Assembly: GCA_038735125.1 (NCBI GenBank)
Contig: JAVYNU010000003.1
Coordinates: 104,296 to 168,295, forward strand
Length of the DNA: 64,000 bases
Direction: 5' to 3'
DNA from: Ignisphaera sp.
Lineage (GTDB): Archaea; Thermoproteota; Thermoprotei_A; Sulfolobales; Ignisphaeraceae
Shown here: piece by piece, positions 16,894 to 25,597 of the stretch
How the letters are laid out: each line of letters opens with the position of its first letter
How positions within the stretch are numbered: the first letter of the stretch is position 1
Translations under genes and position numbers: made by a program
The notes under the pieces: generated by a model
The model's input: only the letters and a program-made list of their open reading frames with translations
What the model was told of the DNA's origin: nothing
Database searches by the model: none

Positions 16894-18269
16894 AGTACTA
16901 CCCTCAGCCTAGCTGTTCCACCTATTGCCTTGGCCAGCCCTATTGAAATCGAAATAAGCAATGACATATACAAAGCTGCACCAATAATATCCACATATAT
17001 GACACGAATCAGCTCATCAAAGATTCCAGGAAGATTATTATAATTCATGATCCTAGATTGAGCAATATAAATATAGCTTTCACTTGGTTCAAGCTTTTCA
17101 TACGCACTCTGTTCTAAGTTTATCACTACCTTATGTAATCCCTCAGGAATATTTATCACATATGTCTTTCCAAATAAATCAAACCAATTCCACTTATACT
17201 TGATATATCTATCTACATCCTCAATGGCCTCTGAATCTATATTCAATGACTTTATGTTATAGGCATCAACTATAGAAATATACAAATCGAATTTTTGGTG
17301 AGAAACAAAATAAACCTCTACATAGTTTTCAGTAAAAATAGTTACATTTACATGATCTGGAAATGGTGCAACATGTAAAGCTACACCCTTTCTATAATCT
17401 ATTAATCCTAGAACCCTTAAATTCAGTCTACATAAAAATGGTACAGAACCTTGACTTGAACTTCTGCATAGGCTAAATATTGAAACATTAGTTATATTTG
17501 TGTAGAACATGTGACCACATACATCAAAATATATAGTTACATTCCCTCTATAATCAGTTAATATTGCGTAAACACCAGAATATGTTGGTAGTGGTGCGAT
17601 GTATTCACCATTATATTCTAAGCCTATGAAGCCTTGTGAAATAACATGGTCATCCATGTTAACTATAGAGCCATATACAATAAAATCACCTGGATTAGAA
17701 GATGCGGGAAATATTAATGTCTTAACAAACTGTAGGTATAGTGGTAGAGCAGAATTAAATACTAATGCAAATGCTATGAGAAAAGCTCCTGCTCCTCGAG
17801 CTACTCTAAATGGTATTGCCATTAGAGCTAAGCCCAATGACAATAGAACCCAAAAAGAATATTTAACAAAAACTGATAGGCTATACATAACTAATAACGT
17901 ATAGAGCGAGGCCGTAATGCTATTGATGACCATTGAAATAAGCCTGGCCATCCCTGATAAAAACATTGTCTTAGCCAATAAATCTCTGAAGAGACCCAGC
18001 GTAAGCAAAACATATACTCTACCAACAATAGTTGCCTTTATGTACGATAAGAAGAAATCCCAATCTCCACCCAATACACTTTGGATAATACTAGCCAGCG
18101 CTGTTATTGAGGACAAACTAAACAGCAGCACCATTACATAAAGGGCGTCTGCAATTAGCCTTGGGGCCCATCGTTTCAAACCAGTTAGGGGTATAGGAAG
18201 GGCATAAATAAGCACACCAATATAAAATGTCAGAATTGATAAATAGTAAGCTACTAGCAACAGGTACAA
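16890..18269 (-). CDS. Polytopic membrane protein, candidate CedA (VirB6-like DNA import channel)
   Basis: A 459-residue protein. Residues 1-190 carry about six hydrophobic helices. Residues about 195-415 form a polar, beta-rich, presumably extracytoplasmic region with several NxT/NxS sites (NVTIYFD, NITNVS). A final helix (YVDIIGAALYMSLLISISIG) closes it. Its first loop (LPIPLTGLKRWAPRLIADAL) closely matches the loop of the small neighbour at 18322. With two-TM proteins on each side, the cluster matches the crenarchaeal Ced DNA-import system; the large soluble insertion is an elaboration relative to the short Sulfolobus CedA as I recall it. Confidence 0.6.
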   Translation of the reverse strand: MYLLLVAYYLSILTFYIGVLIYALPIPLTGLKRWAPRLIADALYVMVLLFSLSSITALASIIQSVLGGDWDFFLSYIKATIVGRVYVLLTLGLFRDLLAKTMFLSGMARLISMVINSITASLYTLLVMYSLSVFVKYSFWVLLSLGLALMAIPFRVARGAGAFLIAFALVFNSALPLYLQFVKTLIFPASSNPGDFIVYGSIVNMDDHVISQGFIGLEYNGEYIAPLPTYSGVYAILTDYRGNVTIYFDVCGHMFYTNITNVSIFSLCRSSSQGSVPFLCRLNLRVLGLIDYRKGVALHVAPFPDHVNVTIFTENYVEVYFVSHQKFDLYISIVDAYNIKSLNIDSEAIEDVDRYIKYKWNWFDLFGKTYVINIPEGLHKVVINLEQSAYEKLEPSESYIYIAQSRIMNYNNLPGIFDELIRVIYVDIIGAALYMSLLISISIGLAKAIGGTARLRVVL

Positions 18270-18321
18270 CGCATACCCCTACGTTTCTAGCTGAATACAT
18301 TAAAATGGCTCCAAAAATAAT

Positions 18322-18594
18322 TCATGGAAGCTGAGGTGATGGTGGAGGAGGAAGAGCGTTGCCTATATAAGACGCTATATACGTTATAAGCCAGAATATT
18401 GTTGTTCCTACTGCTACCCAAAACGCGCCCCATACAGCATCCTCAATAAGCCCCTGTCCAATTTTTCTGACTCTTCCCATGGGTATCGGAGCTCCTTTTA
18501 TTGCCCATCCTATTAACCATGTAAGGAAAAATAAAAGCCAAGCTACCACAACGGTTTTGCTAATCAAATCTTTTATCAATGTTATAATGTCCAT
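18322..18594 (-). CDS. Small two-TM protein, candidate CedA1 (conjugation-type pilin)
   Basis: A 90-residue protein with two hydrophobic helices (about 13-33 and 53-78) around a basic loop (APIPMGRVRKIGQGLIEDA). This is the two-helix layout of VirB2-like pilins, and CedA1 of Aeropyrum has been reported to form such pili. The tail is Pro-rich (LPPPPSPQLP). A TATA box (TTTTATAAG, about 18625) precedes it, so it is probably the first gene of the three-gene unit. Confidence 0.6.
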   Translation of the reverse strand: MDIITLIKDLISKTVVVAWLLFFLTWLIGWAIKGAPIPMGRVRKIGQGLIEDAVWGAFWVAVGTTIFWLITYIASYIGNALPPPPSPQLP

Positions 18595-18651
18595 TTCTTA
18601 TCCCGCTATATTTAGAAACCTTATAAAATGTTTCTTGAGAACTAATATGAG

Positions 18652-21546
18652 TCAATCCCAATACTTCCTTGTTCTTAAAAACCTCTCCTCATATTCCAAG
18701 ATATTCTGTATAAGCGTATTCATGTCAAAAGCTTTTGATAACACTTTTTTCGAATTTTCAATCCCAATCCCAATACCTTGTAATGCTATTAAGAAGGCTA
18801 GGCCATATTCCATTAACATGTTGGCTATCTCAGCAGATTTTTCAAGTACCTTTCGTTCTTCAATATTCAGTTTATCTAATTCAGCAACATTTCTAGCCTT
18901 AGAGATCGCTTTTCTCAACACATTTACTTCATCATCATTCTCCACAACTGTTATAGCTTTAGAACCGCAAAAAGGACATGAGATGGGGCATTTAAAAGGG
19001 TTATCAGTTTTACATATGTTATCTAGATGTGCATTAATGTTAATTTCAAATAATTTGTTGCATATCATACAAAACGCTTTGACACTTTTGTTTAGAAGCC
19101 TTCGCTTTGCAAGTTCTAATATTAACTCTTTTGATAATGCAGAGCTTCTAATTATGTACCTTAATGAGCCAAGTTGCGTGATTTCCTGTAAAAAAGGAGA
19201 TGGCTTTTTGACAACAATTATCCTAATTTTCAAGCCTCTTTTCATTGAGTCTATAAACTTTCCAACCTCTTCAATATCGATTTTCTCTACAAGTAATTCT
19301 CTAACAGTTTCATTAACAAGAATTGGCGTTGCCATTAGACTACTAACTATTCTTTTTATTTCCTTGATATCACTGTTCTTTGATATTATCCCCATCTTTC
19401 TTGCAACATTGATAAGATTTCTCTTGAATATAGAGGTTTTTTTCAGCTCTTCAACTATAAAATCCCTTATTAAACCCTTTTCATGAATATCAAGAAGTGT
19501 GCTCAAAACTCTTTTAACGTCATTGACATTAATAGGCGAATCTATGAGCACTACAGTACCAAGTTGATGTGATTTATATGTATTCCCTATTCTCAGATAT
19601 TCTCTTAGGATTTTTGATATAAGTATCGAGAAAGCTTCTGAAGCTTTCGAGCCTAAGCATGTATAGATGGCTAGAAGAGTTTTGTTTTCATTAGGTATTC
19701 TCAGAAGTTCTATTGTAAGAACCCTATCATTTGGATAAACTTTGCAGATAGCTTCTCTATTTGCTAATAGGAATTCTTTAAGATCTTTGTCTACATTATA
19801 TAAGCTTAAAAGATGTTCTATACAGCTAGGTTCATTACATGTACAGAAACGTCTAAGAAAAGAACAAACTTCTCTCGAGACCTTTCTATCAACTGGAATA
19901 TTCTCTCCAACCCACCTAGGTAGTACAATCTCTGCAAGTTCTGTATATGGAGCTAGCCAAACAGTTTTCTCATCAAACTCTACACTGATAACTTTCCAAG
20001 GCCTGCCAGCCAACACTATAATGTCGCCCTCATTGCATGTTGCTATAAAATCTTCGTCTAATGATGCCACAACTTTGTGATCTATTATTGACTTTGCTAA
20101 ATACCGTGTAGTATCTGGTATCATGTTGGTTGTAACATAGTATATGTAGCCCCTCTTCGTACTCTGGCAACGCATTGAATTACCATTGTCAGTGCATTTC
20201 ACAAGACCAATTTCATTTAGAAACGATATAATTTCCTCTATATTATCCAGTGTTATATCCTCAAAGAGTGGTGATTTCTTAACAAGTCTGAAAAAATCGT
20301 CTATATCAATTGAATCTCTTTCTATAGCCATACCCACAAACTGGTGGGCCAAAACATCCAAGCTGTTGAAATGCATTTCTATACGTTCTAGATCCCCCCT
20401 TTGAAGCCTCTTCGCAATAATAAGAGATTCTACAATTTCTGAAATTATTGGTGGATTAAGTATTATCCCTTTAGATATGCCCTCTTCTCTATGCCCTGCA
20501 CGACCAACACGTTGCATAAGCTTAGTAACTTGCCTGGGCGACAGATATTGTATCACATAGTCTACTGTTCCAATGTCTATTCCTAGTTCGAGACTTGATG
20601 TTGCAACAACAAGTTTTAGGGAACCACTCTTAAAATTCTTCTCTACATATTCTCTTTCAATCCTAGATAACGATCCATGATGCAACCCAACAACATTTTC
20701 ACTGAGTTTCTTATTCATTCTAAGCATAAATCCTAGTTCTTCTGCAGCTGTCCTAGTATTTGTGAAAACCAATACTTGTCTATAGAGAGCTGAGTCGGCA
20801 ACCTCAGCAATTTTATCAACTACTTTTTCTGTACTGAAGATCCCACCTTGGTAGCTCTTATCTGTTAGCCCAACTGTTACATCATAAATCTTTTGTGTTT
20901 TCGATAAAGCGACATCGAAAGATCTATGTGAAAAGATGATGTTGCCGATGTAATTTACATCAAACTCATTTATTGAGGCTGACAAGGCTATTCTTCTAAT
21001 ATGTCTACTTAGCATCTCATCTAATCTCTCAAGAGATAGGAAAAGTTCTACACCTCTTTCATCATTTATTATCTCTTGTAGTTCATCAACAATAACTGCG
21101 TAAAGATTTGCTAAATGTTTCTTCAAATCATTTTTTATAAGCAATATTTGAAAGCTTTCTGGTGTGGTGAGAAGAATATTTGGAGGATTCTTCATAATTC
21201 TTTTTCTAATTCCATATGATGTATCGCCATGCCACACATCTACGCTACATCCAAATACTGCACAAATATTTTCTAATCTCGATTTAATATCCCTATTCAA
21301 GGCTCTTAACGGTGTAATATAGATCATTGCAATAGATGAATTTCCATTCAAAAAACCTTTTCTAGATAGTTTAACTAGGAGAGGCACTATAACGGCTTCT
21401 GTTTTTCCTGATCCCGTAGGGGCAACCACTATTAAATCTCTGTCGTGTTCCATAATTTTGGAAAAAGTTTTTCTTTGAATATCTGTTGGATATGCAAAGC
21501 CTACTTGCGAAAACCAATAAAGCACATCCTCCACATTGTTTTTCAT
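18652..21546 (-). CDS. Lhr-family DEAD/H helicase
   Basis: A 964-residue superfamily 2 helicase. Motifs visible are APTGSGKT (Walker A, residues 42-49), ITPLRALNRDI, LLTTPESFQ, VIVDELQEI (motif II, residues 152-160), ALSASI, VATSSLELGID and QRVGRAGHRE. The DTSY..R and GVELFLSLERL segments are typical of Lhr. Motif II reads DELQ rather than the usual DEIH/DEVH. The C-terminal third includes a Cys cluster (CMICNKLF ... CPISCPFCG) that could bind zinc. Lhr helicases act in DNA repair and RNA surveillance. It stands alone, divergent from a membrane protein. Confidence 0.9.
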   Translation of the reverse strand: MKNNVEDVLYWFSQVGFAYPTDIQRKTFSKIMEHDRDLIVVAPTGSGKTEAVIVPLLVKLSRKGFLNGNSSIAMIYITPLRALNRDIKSRLENICAVFGCSVDVWHGDTSYGIRKRIMKNPPNILLTTPESFQILLIKNDLKKHLANLYAVIVDELQEIINDERGVELFLSLERLDEMLSRHIRRIALSASINEFDVNYIGNIIFSHRSFDVALSKTQKIYDVTVGLTDKSYQGGIFSTEKVVDKIAEVADSALYRQVLVFTNTRTAAEELGFMLRMNKKLSENVVGLHHGSLSRIEREYVEKNFKSGSLKLVVATSSLELGIDIGTVDYVIQYLSPRQVTKLMQRVGRAGHREEGISKGIILNPPIISEIVESLIIAKRLQRGDLERIEMHFNSLDVLAHQFVGMAIERDSIDIDDFFRLVKKSPLFEDITLDNIEEIISFLNEIGLVKCTDNGNSMRCQSTKRGYIYYVTTNMIPDTTRYLAKSIIDHKVVASLDEDFIATCNEGDIIVLAGRPWKVISVEFDEKTVWLAPYTELAEIVLPRWVGENIPVDRKVSREVCSFLRRFCTCNEPSCIEHLLSLYNVDKDLKEFLLANREAICKVYPNDRVLTIELLRIPNENKTLLAIYTCLGSKASEAFSILISKILREYLRIGNTYKSHQLGTVVLIDSPINVNDVKRVLSTLLDIHEKGLIRDFIVEELKKTSIFKRNLINVARKMGIISKNSDIKEIKRIVSSLMATPILVNETVRELLVEKIDIEEVGKFIDSMKRGLKIRIIVVKKPSPFLQEITQLGSLRYIIRSSALSKELILELAKRRLLNKSVKAFCMICNKLFEININAHLDNICKTDNPFKCPISCPFCGSKAITVVENDDEVNVLRKAISKARNVAELDKLNIEERKVLEKSAEIANMLMEYGLAFLIALQGIGIGIENSKKVLSKAFDMNTLIQNILEYEERFLRTRKYWD

Positions 21547-21640
21547 ATTTATTGAAACCTTGGTTATATACTATATTTTTGTTCTGCAAACAGCATATAT
21601 ATTTTTGGTTAAAGCTTTAATAGTTGCTGAGTGTTGTATC

Positions 21641-22303
21641 ATGAGAGAAGGGAATAATTCTAAACTCACATATTTTCATGTATACACAACAATTCTAGGT
21701 GTTGTACTCTTGCAACTCTATTCTATGCTATTAAACAATCCAAATTTAAGTATATTCACATATTTAGCTTTTCACGGCTTTAAAGTTGATAGCATACAAA
21801 ATTACATCATCGACTCTTATTTAATTACTGCTAGTCGCTTTCAAAAAATACTTGTATTTGTTATTGCATCTATCATACTAATGTCTGTAGATGTAGTAAG
21901 GGTGCTCAAATATAACGGTCAACATCAGCTTCTGCTGGAGGTGCTCCTATACTTCATCTTCACAGGTGATGTTGTATCAACACTAGTGCTATTCATTATA
22001 GTTGCTTCACTATTGAGAATCTTAAAACCATTTTTTAACGCACATAGGATAGAAAAAGAAAGTGTCAACAACGTCAACAATAAATTATTATTGTCAGACC
22101 TATTCATAGCCGTTGGTACAACAATAATAATTTTGTGCCTAGAGATTTTGTTCTTCAGATTCATAACACTGCTTACAACAATAGTATATCTGACATTATT
22201 TACCATAATTGCTTTGGCGAAATTTTATCAGCTATCAATTTCATATTTTCTGGAGATTTTATTGATATCAATTCCGCCTTTTGGATTGGTGATTCTTATA
22301 TAA
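21641..22303 (+). CDS. Hypothetical polytopic membrane protein
   Basis: About 220 residues with five or six hydrophobic segments (VYTTILGVVLLQLYSML, KILVFVIASIILMSVDV, LLYFIFTGDVVSTLVLFIIV, LFIAVGTTIIILCLEILFF, LTTIVYLTLFTIIALA and a C-terminal helix). I start it at the ATG at 21641, because the in-frame upstream part overlaps the helicase promoter region. I see no family signature. Confidence 0.6.
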   Translation: MREGNNSKLTYFHVYTTILGVVLLQLYSMLLNNPNLSIFTYLAFHGFKVDSIQNYIIDSYLITASRFQKILVFVIASIILMSVDVVRVLKYNGQHQLLLEVLLYFIFTGDVVSTLVLFIIVASLLRILKPFFNAHRIEKESVNNVNNKLLLSDLFIAVGTTIIILCLEILFFRFITLLTTIVYLTLFTIIALAKFYQLSISYFLEILLISIPPFGLVILI

Positions 22304-22322
22304 ATTCTAAGAGGTTCTGTTG

Positions 22323-22595
22323 TTACTTAACCTCTACGATCTCTATCTTATGCCATGAAGTGAGTGGAGCAAGCTCTTTTATCAATTCTTCTACGTGTTT
22401 CCTAATCTCTTCTATGTTAGCATAAACAATAAGATCTATATAGTAAAACCTTTCAATAATATTGCTATGACGAATGTTAAAACTACATACACCTCCTTTG
22501 CAAATATTATTCAATTTTTCTGAGATATAACTTAATTGATTCTCATCGTTAATTAATAAAAACATGTTTATTCTTTTTACAGCTTTTGATGACAT
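22323..22595 (-). CDS. Small protein of unknown function (ferredoxin-like fold suspected)
   Basis: A 90-residue soluble protein whose order of strands and helices (RINMFLLINDENQLSYISEK, IERFYYIDLIVYANIEEIRK, IEIVEVK) suggests a beta-alpha-beta ferredoxin/ACT-like domain. Two cysteines (CKGGVC) sit in a loop. It is downstream of uL23 with a C/D guide RNA in the gap. I cannot assign a function. Confidence 0.6.
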   Translation of the reverse strand: MSSKAVKRINMFLLINDENQLSYISEKLNNICKGGVCSFNIRHSNIIERFYYIDLIVYANIEEIRKHVEELIKELAPLTSWHKIEIVEVK

Positions 22596-22619
22596 TAATA
22601 TGAATCCTCATAAGCTTTG

Positions 22620-22678
22620 TGATTCAGGTAGGGGGATCCTGTCATCATTTTTCAGTACTCGGCCGTTACATCATTTTA
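22620..22678 (-). ncRNA. Box C/D guide RNA between uL23 and the 90-residue gene
   Basis: On the minus strand the order is C box ATGATGT (22674-22668), 12-nt guide AACGGCCGAGTA, D' box CTGA (22655-22652), 3-nt spacer, C' box ATGATGA (22648-22642), 14-nt guide CAGGATCCCCCTAC, and D box CTGA (22627-22624). Spacing is canonical for an archaeal sRNA bound by L7Ae, Nop5 and fibrillarin. Predicted methylation (fifth base from D/D') is on the C of target UACUCGGCCGUU and the fifth base (G) of target GUAGGGGGAUCCUG. Only the last base of the C box deviates. Confidence 0.85.
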
Positions 22679-22695
22679 ATCCGATCTCATAAACG

Positions 22696-22965
22696 CTATC
22701 GTGAAAGCCTTTCTATGATGTCAAGTGCTCTGTATTCTGGTGCTAACTTAATATAAGCCTTTTTATAACCGTCTCTATCAATTAAGGTATTTACCTTTAC
22801 CACTTTTACATTAAGTGTTTTTTCAATGTATTCCTTTATTTCCTTTTTATTAGTATCTCTATATACTTTCACAGTTATATAATTGTATTTTTCAGCTAGT
22901 AAATATGCCTTTTCTGTTGTAACAACATCCATAATTATATTTTTCTTATTTATGTCCTGACTCAT
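22696..22965 (-). CDS. rpl23: Large-subunit ribosomal protein uL23
   Basis: An 89-residue protein with the family N-terminus (VVTTEKAYLLAEKYNYITVK) and the VKVVKVNTLIDRDGYKKAYI segment. It is a tunnel-exit protein that docks SRP. It overlaps uL4 by four bases and ends the detached uL3-uL4-uL23 block, where uL2 would normally follow. Confidence 0.95.
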   Translation of the reverse strand: MSQDINKKNIIMDVVTTEKAYLLAEKYNYITVKVYRDTNKKEIKEYIEKTLNVKVVKVNTLIDRDGYKKAYIKLAPEYRALDIIERLSR

Positions 22966-23789
22966 GGTTTCTCCGCCACATATAGTCTTGAAAGTGTATC
23001 CAATGCTCTCTGAGTTATAATAGCAAGCCTACCTGGCATTGCACCAGGCGCTAGCTTGCATATATCTAGGGTTTCTGGAGTAAGGTAATCTACTCCTGGC
23101 AGATTTCTAATGGCTTTAACAACAGGGGATTGAAGAGATGAAATTATGAACAATATGCTTTTGGGCTCCTTATATCTTCTCCCCCTCATTTTACCTCTCC
23201 CACTTCTGATCCTTATATTACCTTGCGCCTTTTCAATATTTTGCCAAAGACCGACTTTCATCAAGTATTCTCTAACTTCTTTAGATGAGCTAATATTTTC
23301 AAATTCGTTGACCACGATTATTGGTAGTGACTGTATTTGCTGAGGAATTGTATATCCTCTAGAAAAAACATAACTAGGATTTGCCAGCGCAGATAATGCT
23401 GAGATAATTGCAATTTTCATTTCTTTTTTATTTATCTCTTCGCGAATTCTCTTTAATGTTGTTGGTGCAAATTGTCTCCTTCCGCCAACAACATTAGGAG
23501 CGAAAACAGCTCTTCCATTATCTAATCTAGGAACTCTTGCTACACTGTGTCCTATACCCCACGATTCTCCAACTCTTCTCTTGCCAGCCAGAGGATCTCT
23601 ACCCTTTGGTTGAAGTCTTGCTGTTAGAGATGATATAACTGCTCTTCTGATCAGATCTATTCTAGTAGGATAACTAAAGATCAGAGGAAGCTCAACTCTA
23701 TCAACAACATTTCCATTCAGGTCTAATAGGGTACCATATCTCTTTTCAATGGGGTATACAATTACGAATTTACTTGCCATATCCCTCAA
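22962..23789 (-). CDS. rpl4: Large-subunit ribosomal protein uL4
   Basis: A 275-residue protein with the archaeal uL4 layout. The internal tunnel loop includes GHSVARVPRLDNGRAVFAPN and GGRRQFAPTTLKRIREEINK. Downstream are RIRSGRGKMRGRRYKEPKSI and LAPGAMPGRLAIITQRALDT. Archaeal length (about 260-290) fits. It overlaps both uL3 and uL23 by four bases. Confidence 0.96.
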   Translation of the reverse strand: MRDMASKFVIVYPIEKRYGTLLDLNGNVVDRVELPLIFSYPTRIDLIRRAVISSLTARLQPKGRDPLAGKRRVGESWGIGHSVARVPRLDNGRAVFAPNVVGGRRQFAPTTLKRIREEINKKEMKIAIISALSALANPSYVFSRGYTIPQQIQSLPIIVVNEFENISSSKEVREYLMKVGLWQNIEKAQGNIRIRSGRGKMRGRRYKEPKSILFIISSLQSPVVKAIRNLPGVDYLTPETLDICKLAPGAMPGRLAIITQRALDTLSRLYVAEKP

Positions 23790-24811
23790 CCCATAATCTT
23801 ACTTTCTAGGCTTACATAAACAATTTTTGGTGGAGCAGAAGGAACCCATCTAGGTGGTCTAATGGGCCATCTTAGAATGAGAGGTCTCTTGGGAACACCT
23901 ACACAGCTACCCCATATCATTATCCATTTCGATTTGACTACACCATAATGTGGAAAACCACCCGCAGGAGTTATAGCATAACCATCATCTCCCATAGCGA
24001 TAATCCTCTTATTGAATTCCGTCCTACGGTGGAACCCCATTTGACCAGCTTGTGGCACCTCAGACATGGCACCAATAGTTGGGCTTCTACTTCCAATTCT
24101 TCTACTTCCTTTTCTATGTTTATGCCACTTTGGCAACTCTTTTACGCCAAATCTTTTAATAACCCCTTGGAACCCTTTGCCCTTTGTCACACCTATAATA
24201 TCAATGAATTGCCCAGGACTAAAAACTGTATCAATACCAATGCTCTTTCCCAGCATGTCTATTGCATATGAGACCCTTTGATTAATGTCTCCTCCACCTA
24301 TGGCAACCTCTATTAGATCAGGCGTCTTTTTACTCAAACCTCCAACAGACTTAACATCTGCTGCAAGAACAACTGATACTCGTTTTATTAAAGAGATGTT
24401 ATTCTTTATCCACTCTATTCTTTCATTAACATTTGTTGATGGCCTATACGTTGGTATTCTTCGCCATATTTCTATTTCCTTGGGAGGTTCTATCCATACA
24501 TCCTTTAAAAGCCCTAAACCGCCATATTCATTAACACCATATACTCTCATAGCTATTGGAACCATCTGTGGTGTTTCAATAATTGTTACTGGCACAAAGA
24601 TTTCTTTACCTTGCGTAGGTGTTCCTGGTCTATCGTCCACTAGTATAACATGCGTCATTCCAACTTTATAACCTAGAAAACCCAAAAGTTTTGGTGTATC
24701 TGTTTGTAGTATTGGCCAGCTTTTCACTCTTGGAATAATCTCAGAGGCCCTTTTTCTAGGTCTTACACCAAGACTTCCGCGCTTAGGAGCGCTTGTTTTT
24801 CTATGTGCCAC
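23786..24811 (-). CDS. rpl3: Large-subunit ribosomal protein uL3
   Basis: A 341-residue protein. Signatures are KRGSLGVRPRKRASEIIPRV at the N-terminus, LGFLGYKVGMTHVILVDDRP, and the histidine-containing GQMGFHRRTEFNKRIIAMGD near the peptidyl-transferase finger. It is the second gene of the detached block if the small basic ORF before it is real. Confidence 0.97.
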   Translation of the reverse strand: MAHRKTSAPKRGSLGVRPRKRASEIIPRVKSWPILQTDTPKLLGFLGYKVGMTHVILVDDRPGTPTQGKEIFVPVTIIETPQMVPIAMRVYGVNEYGGLGLLKDVWIEPPKEIEIWRRIPTYRPSTNVNERIEWIKNNISLIKRVSVVLAADVKSVGGLSKKTPDLIEVAIGGGDINQRVSYAIDMLGKSIGIDTVFSPGQFIDIIGVTKGKGFQGVIKRFGVKELPKWHKHRKGSRRIGSRSPTIGAMSEVPQAGQMGFHRRTEFNKRIIAMGDDGYAITPAGGFPHYGVVKSKWIMIWGSCVGVPKRPLILRWPIRPPRWVPSAPPKIVYVSLESKIMG

Positions 24812-24837
24812 CCATTTTCACCTCTTCATAGATAGCA

Positions 24838-24945
24838 TTACCCTTGCTTCTTTTCTTTTTCTTTCTTCGGCTTCTTACTCCTCTCCTCTTGCTGCGAACT
24901 ACTAGATTTAACGATAAATAGCGTTGTCTTTTGCTTACCGCCCAT
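24838..24945 (-). CDS. Possible small Lys-rich protein leading the uL3 operon
   Basis: A 35-codon frame starting MGGKQKTTLFIVKSSSSQQE and ending in a Lys/Glu-rich tail, with stop TAA at 24840-24838. A GAGGT element sits about nine bases before the ATG at 24945; a second ATG is at 24951. The MGGK opening and Lys-rich body recall the N-terminal tail of eS25, but the folded winged-helix part of eS25 is absent. It could be a truncated eS25, an unrecognised basic peptide, or a leader peptide. Confidence 0.4.
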   Translation of the reverse strand: MGGKQKTTLFIVKSSSSQQEERSKKPKKEKEKKQG

Positions 24946-25017
24946 TTTCATAAACCTCGCTGTTAAACCTGATAGCCTAGCTAATCATTGCAAGAAAAGC
25001 AATTTTAGGATCTCTGT

Positions 25018-25045
25018 TAATAAGTTTTTATTAAAGCAATAACAC
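25018..25045 (-). promoter_or_regulatory. Probable promoter of the uL3-uL4-uL23 operon
   Basis: The minus strand reads GCTTTAATAAAAACTTATTA, an archaeal TATA-like box about 70-85 bases before the first candidate start codon. On the opposite strand a TTTTAAAT box near 25082-25089 probably drives uS19, so the gap holds divergent promoters. Confidence 0.45.
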
Positions 25046-25123
25046 AATCACAGCACGGTCTGATATCTACTTATAAACTGTGTTTTAAATCACAAATTTA
25101 CACTGACAGGGTGCTAAAATAAT

Positions 25124-25561
25124 ATGAGTAAGCAGTGCTGGGAGTTGCCTGTAGAATGGAAAAAATTTAGATATAGAGGAAGAAGTTTAGAGGAATTGAT
25201 AGATATGCCTATGGACGATCTTGTAAAGATATTAAATGCTAGAGCTCGAAGAAGTTTATCAAGAGGTTTTTCACCTAGGCACAGAAGACTCCTTGAAAAA
25301 ATTATTGAAGCTAGACAAAGACTCATTAACGAATGCAAAGAAACGGTTATCAAAACCCATGTGAGAGACATGATAATTTTGCCTATTATGGTTGGACTGA
25401 CAATATCTGTTCATAATGGTAAGGAATTCGTTCCTGTTAAAATAACCCCTGAAATGATAGGACACTACCTGGGAGAATTTGCACCAACAACAAAACAAGT
25501 AAAGCATGGCGAGCCTGGCTTAAAAGCGACAAGAAGCACACTATTTGTTGCACTCAAGTAA
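25124..25561 (+). CDS. rps19: Small-subunit ribosomal protein uS19
   Basis: A 145-residue protein with the archaeal N-terminal extension ([19 protein letters not shown]) and the conserved [20 protein letters not shown], then [13 protein letters not shown]. It is placed before uL2 on the plus strand. In the usual archaeal S10-type cluster the order is uL2 then uS19, both ahead of uL22. Confidence 0.96.
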   Translation: MSKQCWELPVEWKKFRYRGRSLEELIDMPMDDLVKILNARARRSLSRGFSPRHRRLLEKIIEARQRLINECKETVIKTHVRDMIILPIMVGLTISVHNGKEFVPVKITPEMIGHYLGEFAPTTKQVKHGEPGLKATRSTLFVALK

Positions 25562-25597
25562 ATATTATCTATGAGTGGATTAAATAGGGTATGAGGC

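Noticed and set aside
18479..19486. A 335-codon plus-strand frame opposite the helicase gene
   Set aside because: It is the shadow of the Lhr gene; its translation is Ser/Phe/Ile-rich without motifs, whereas the minus frame has every helicase motif.
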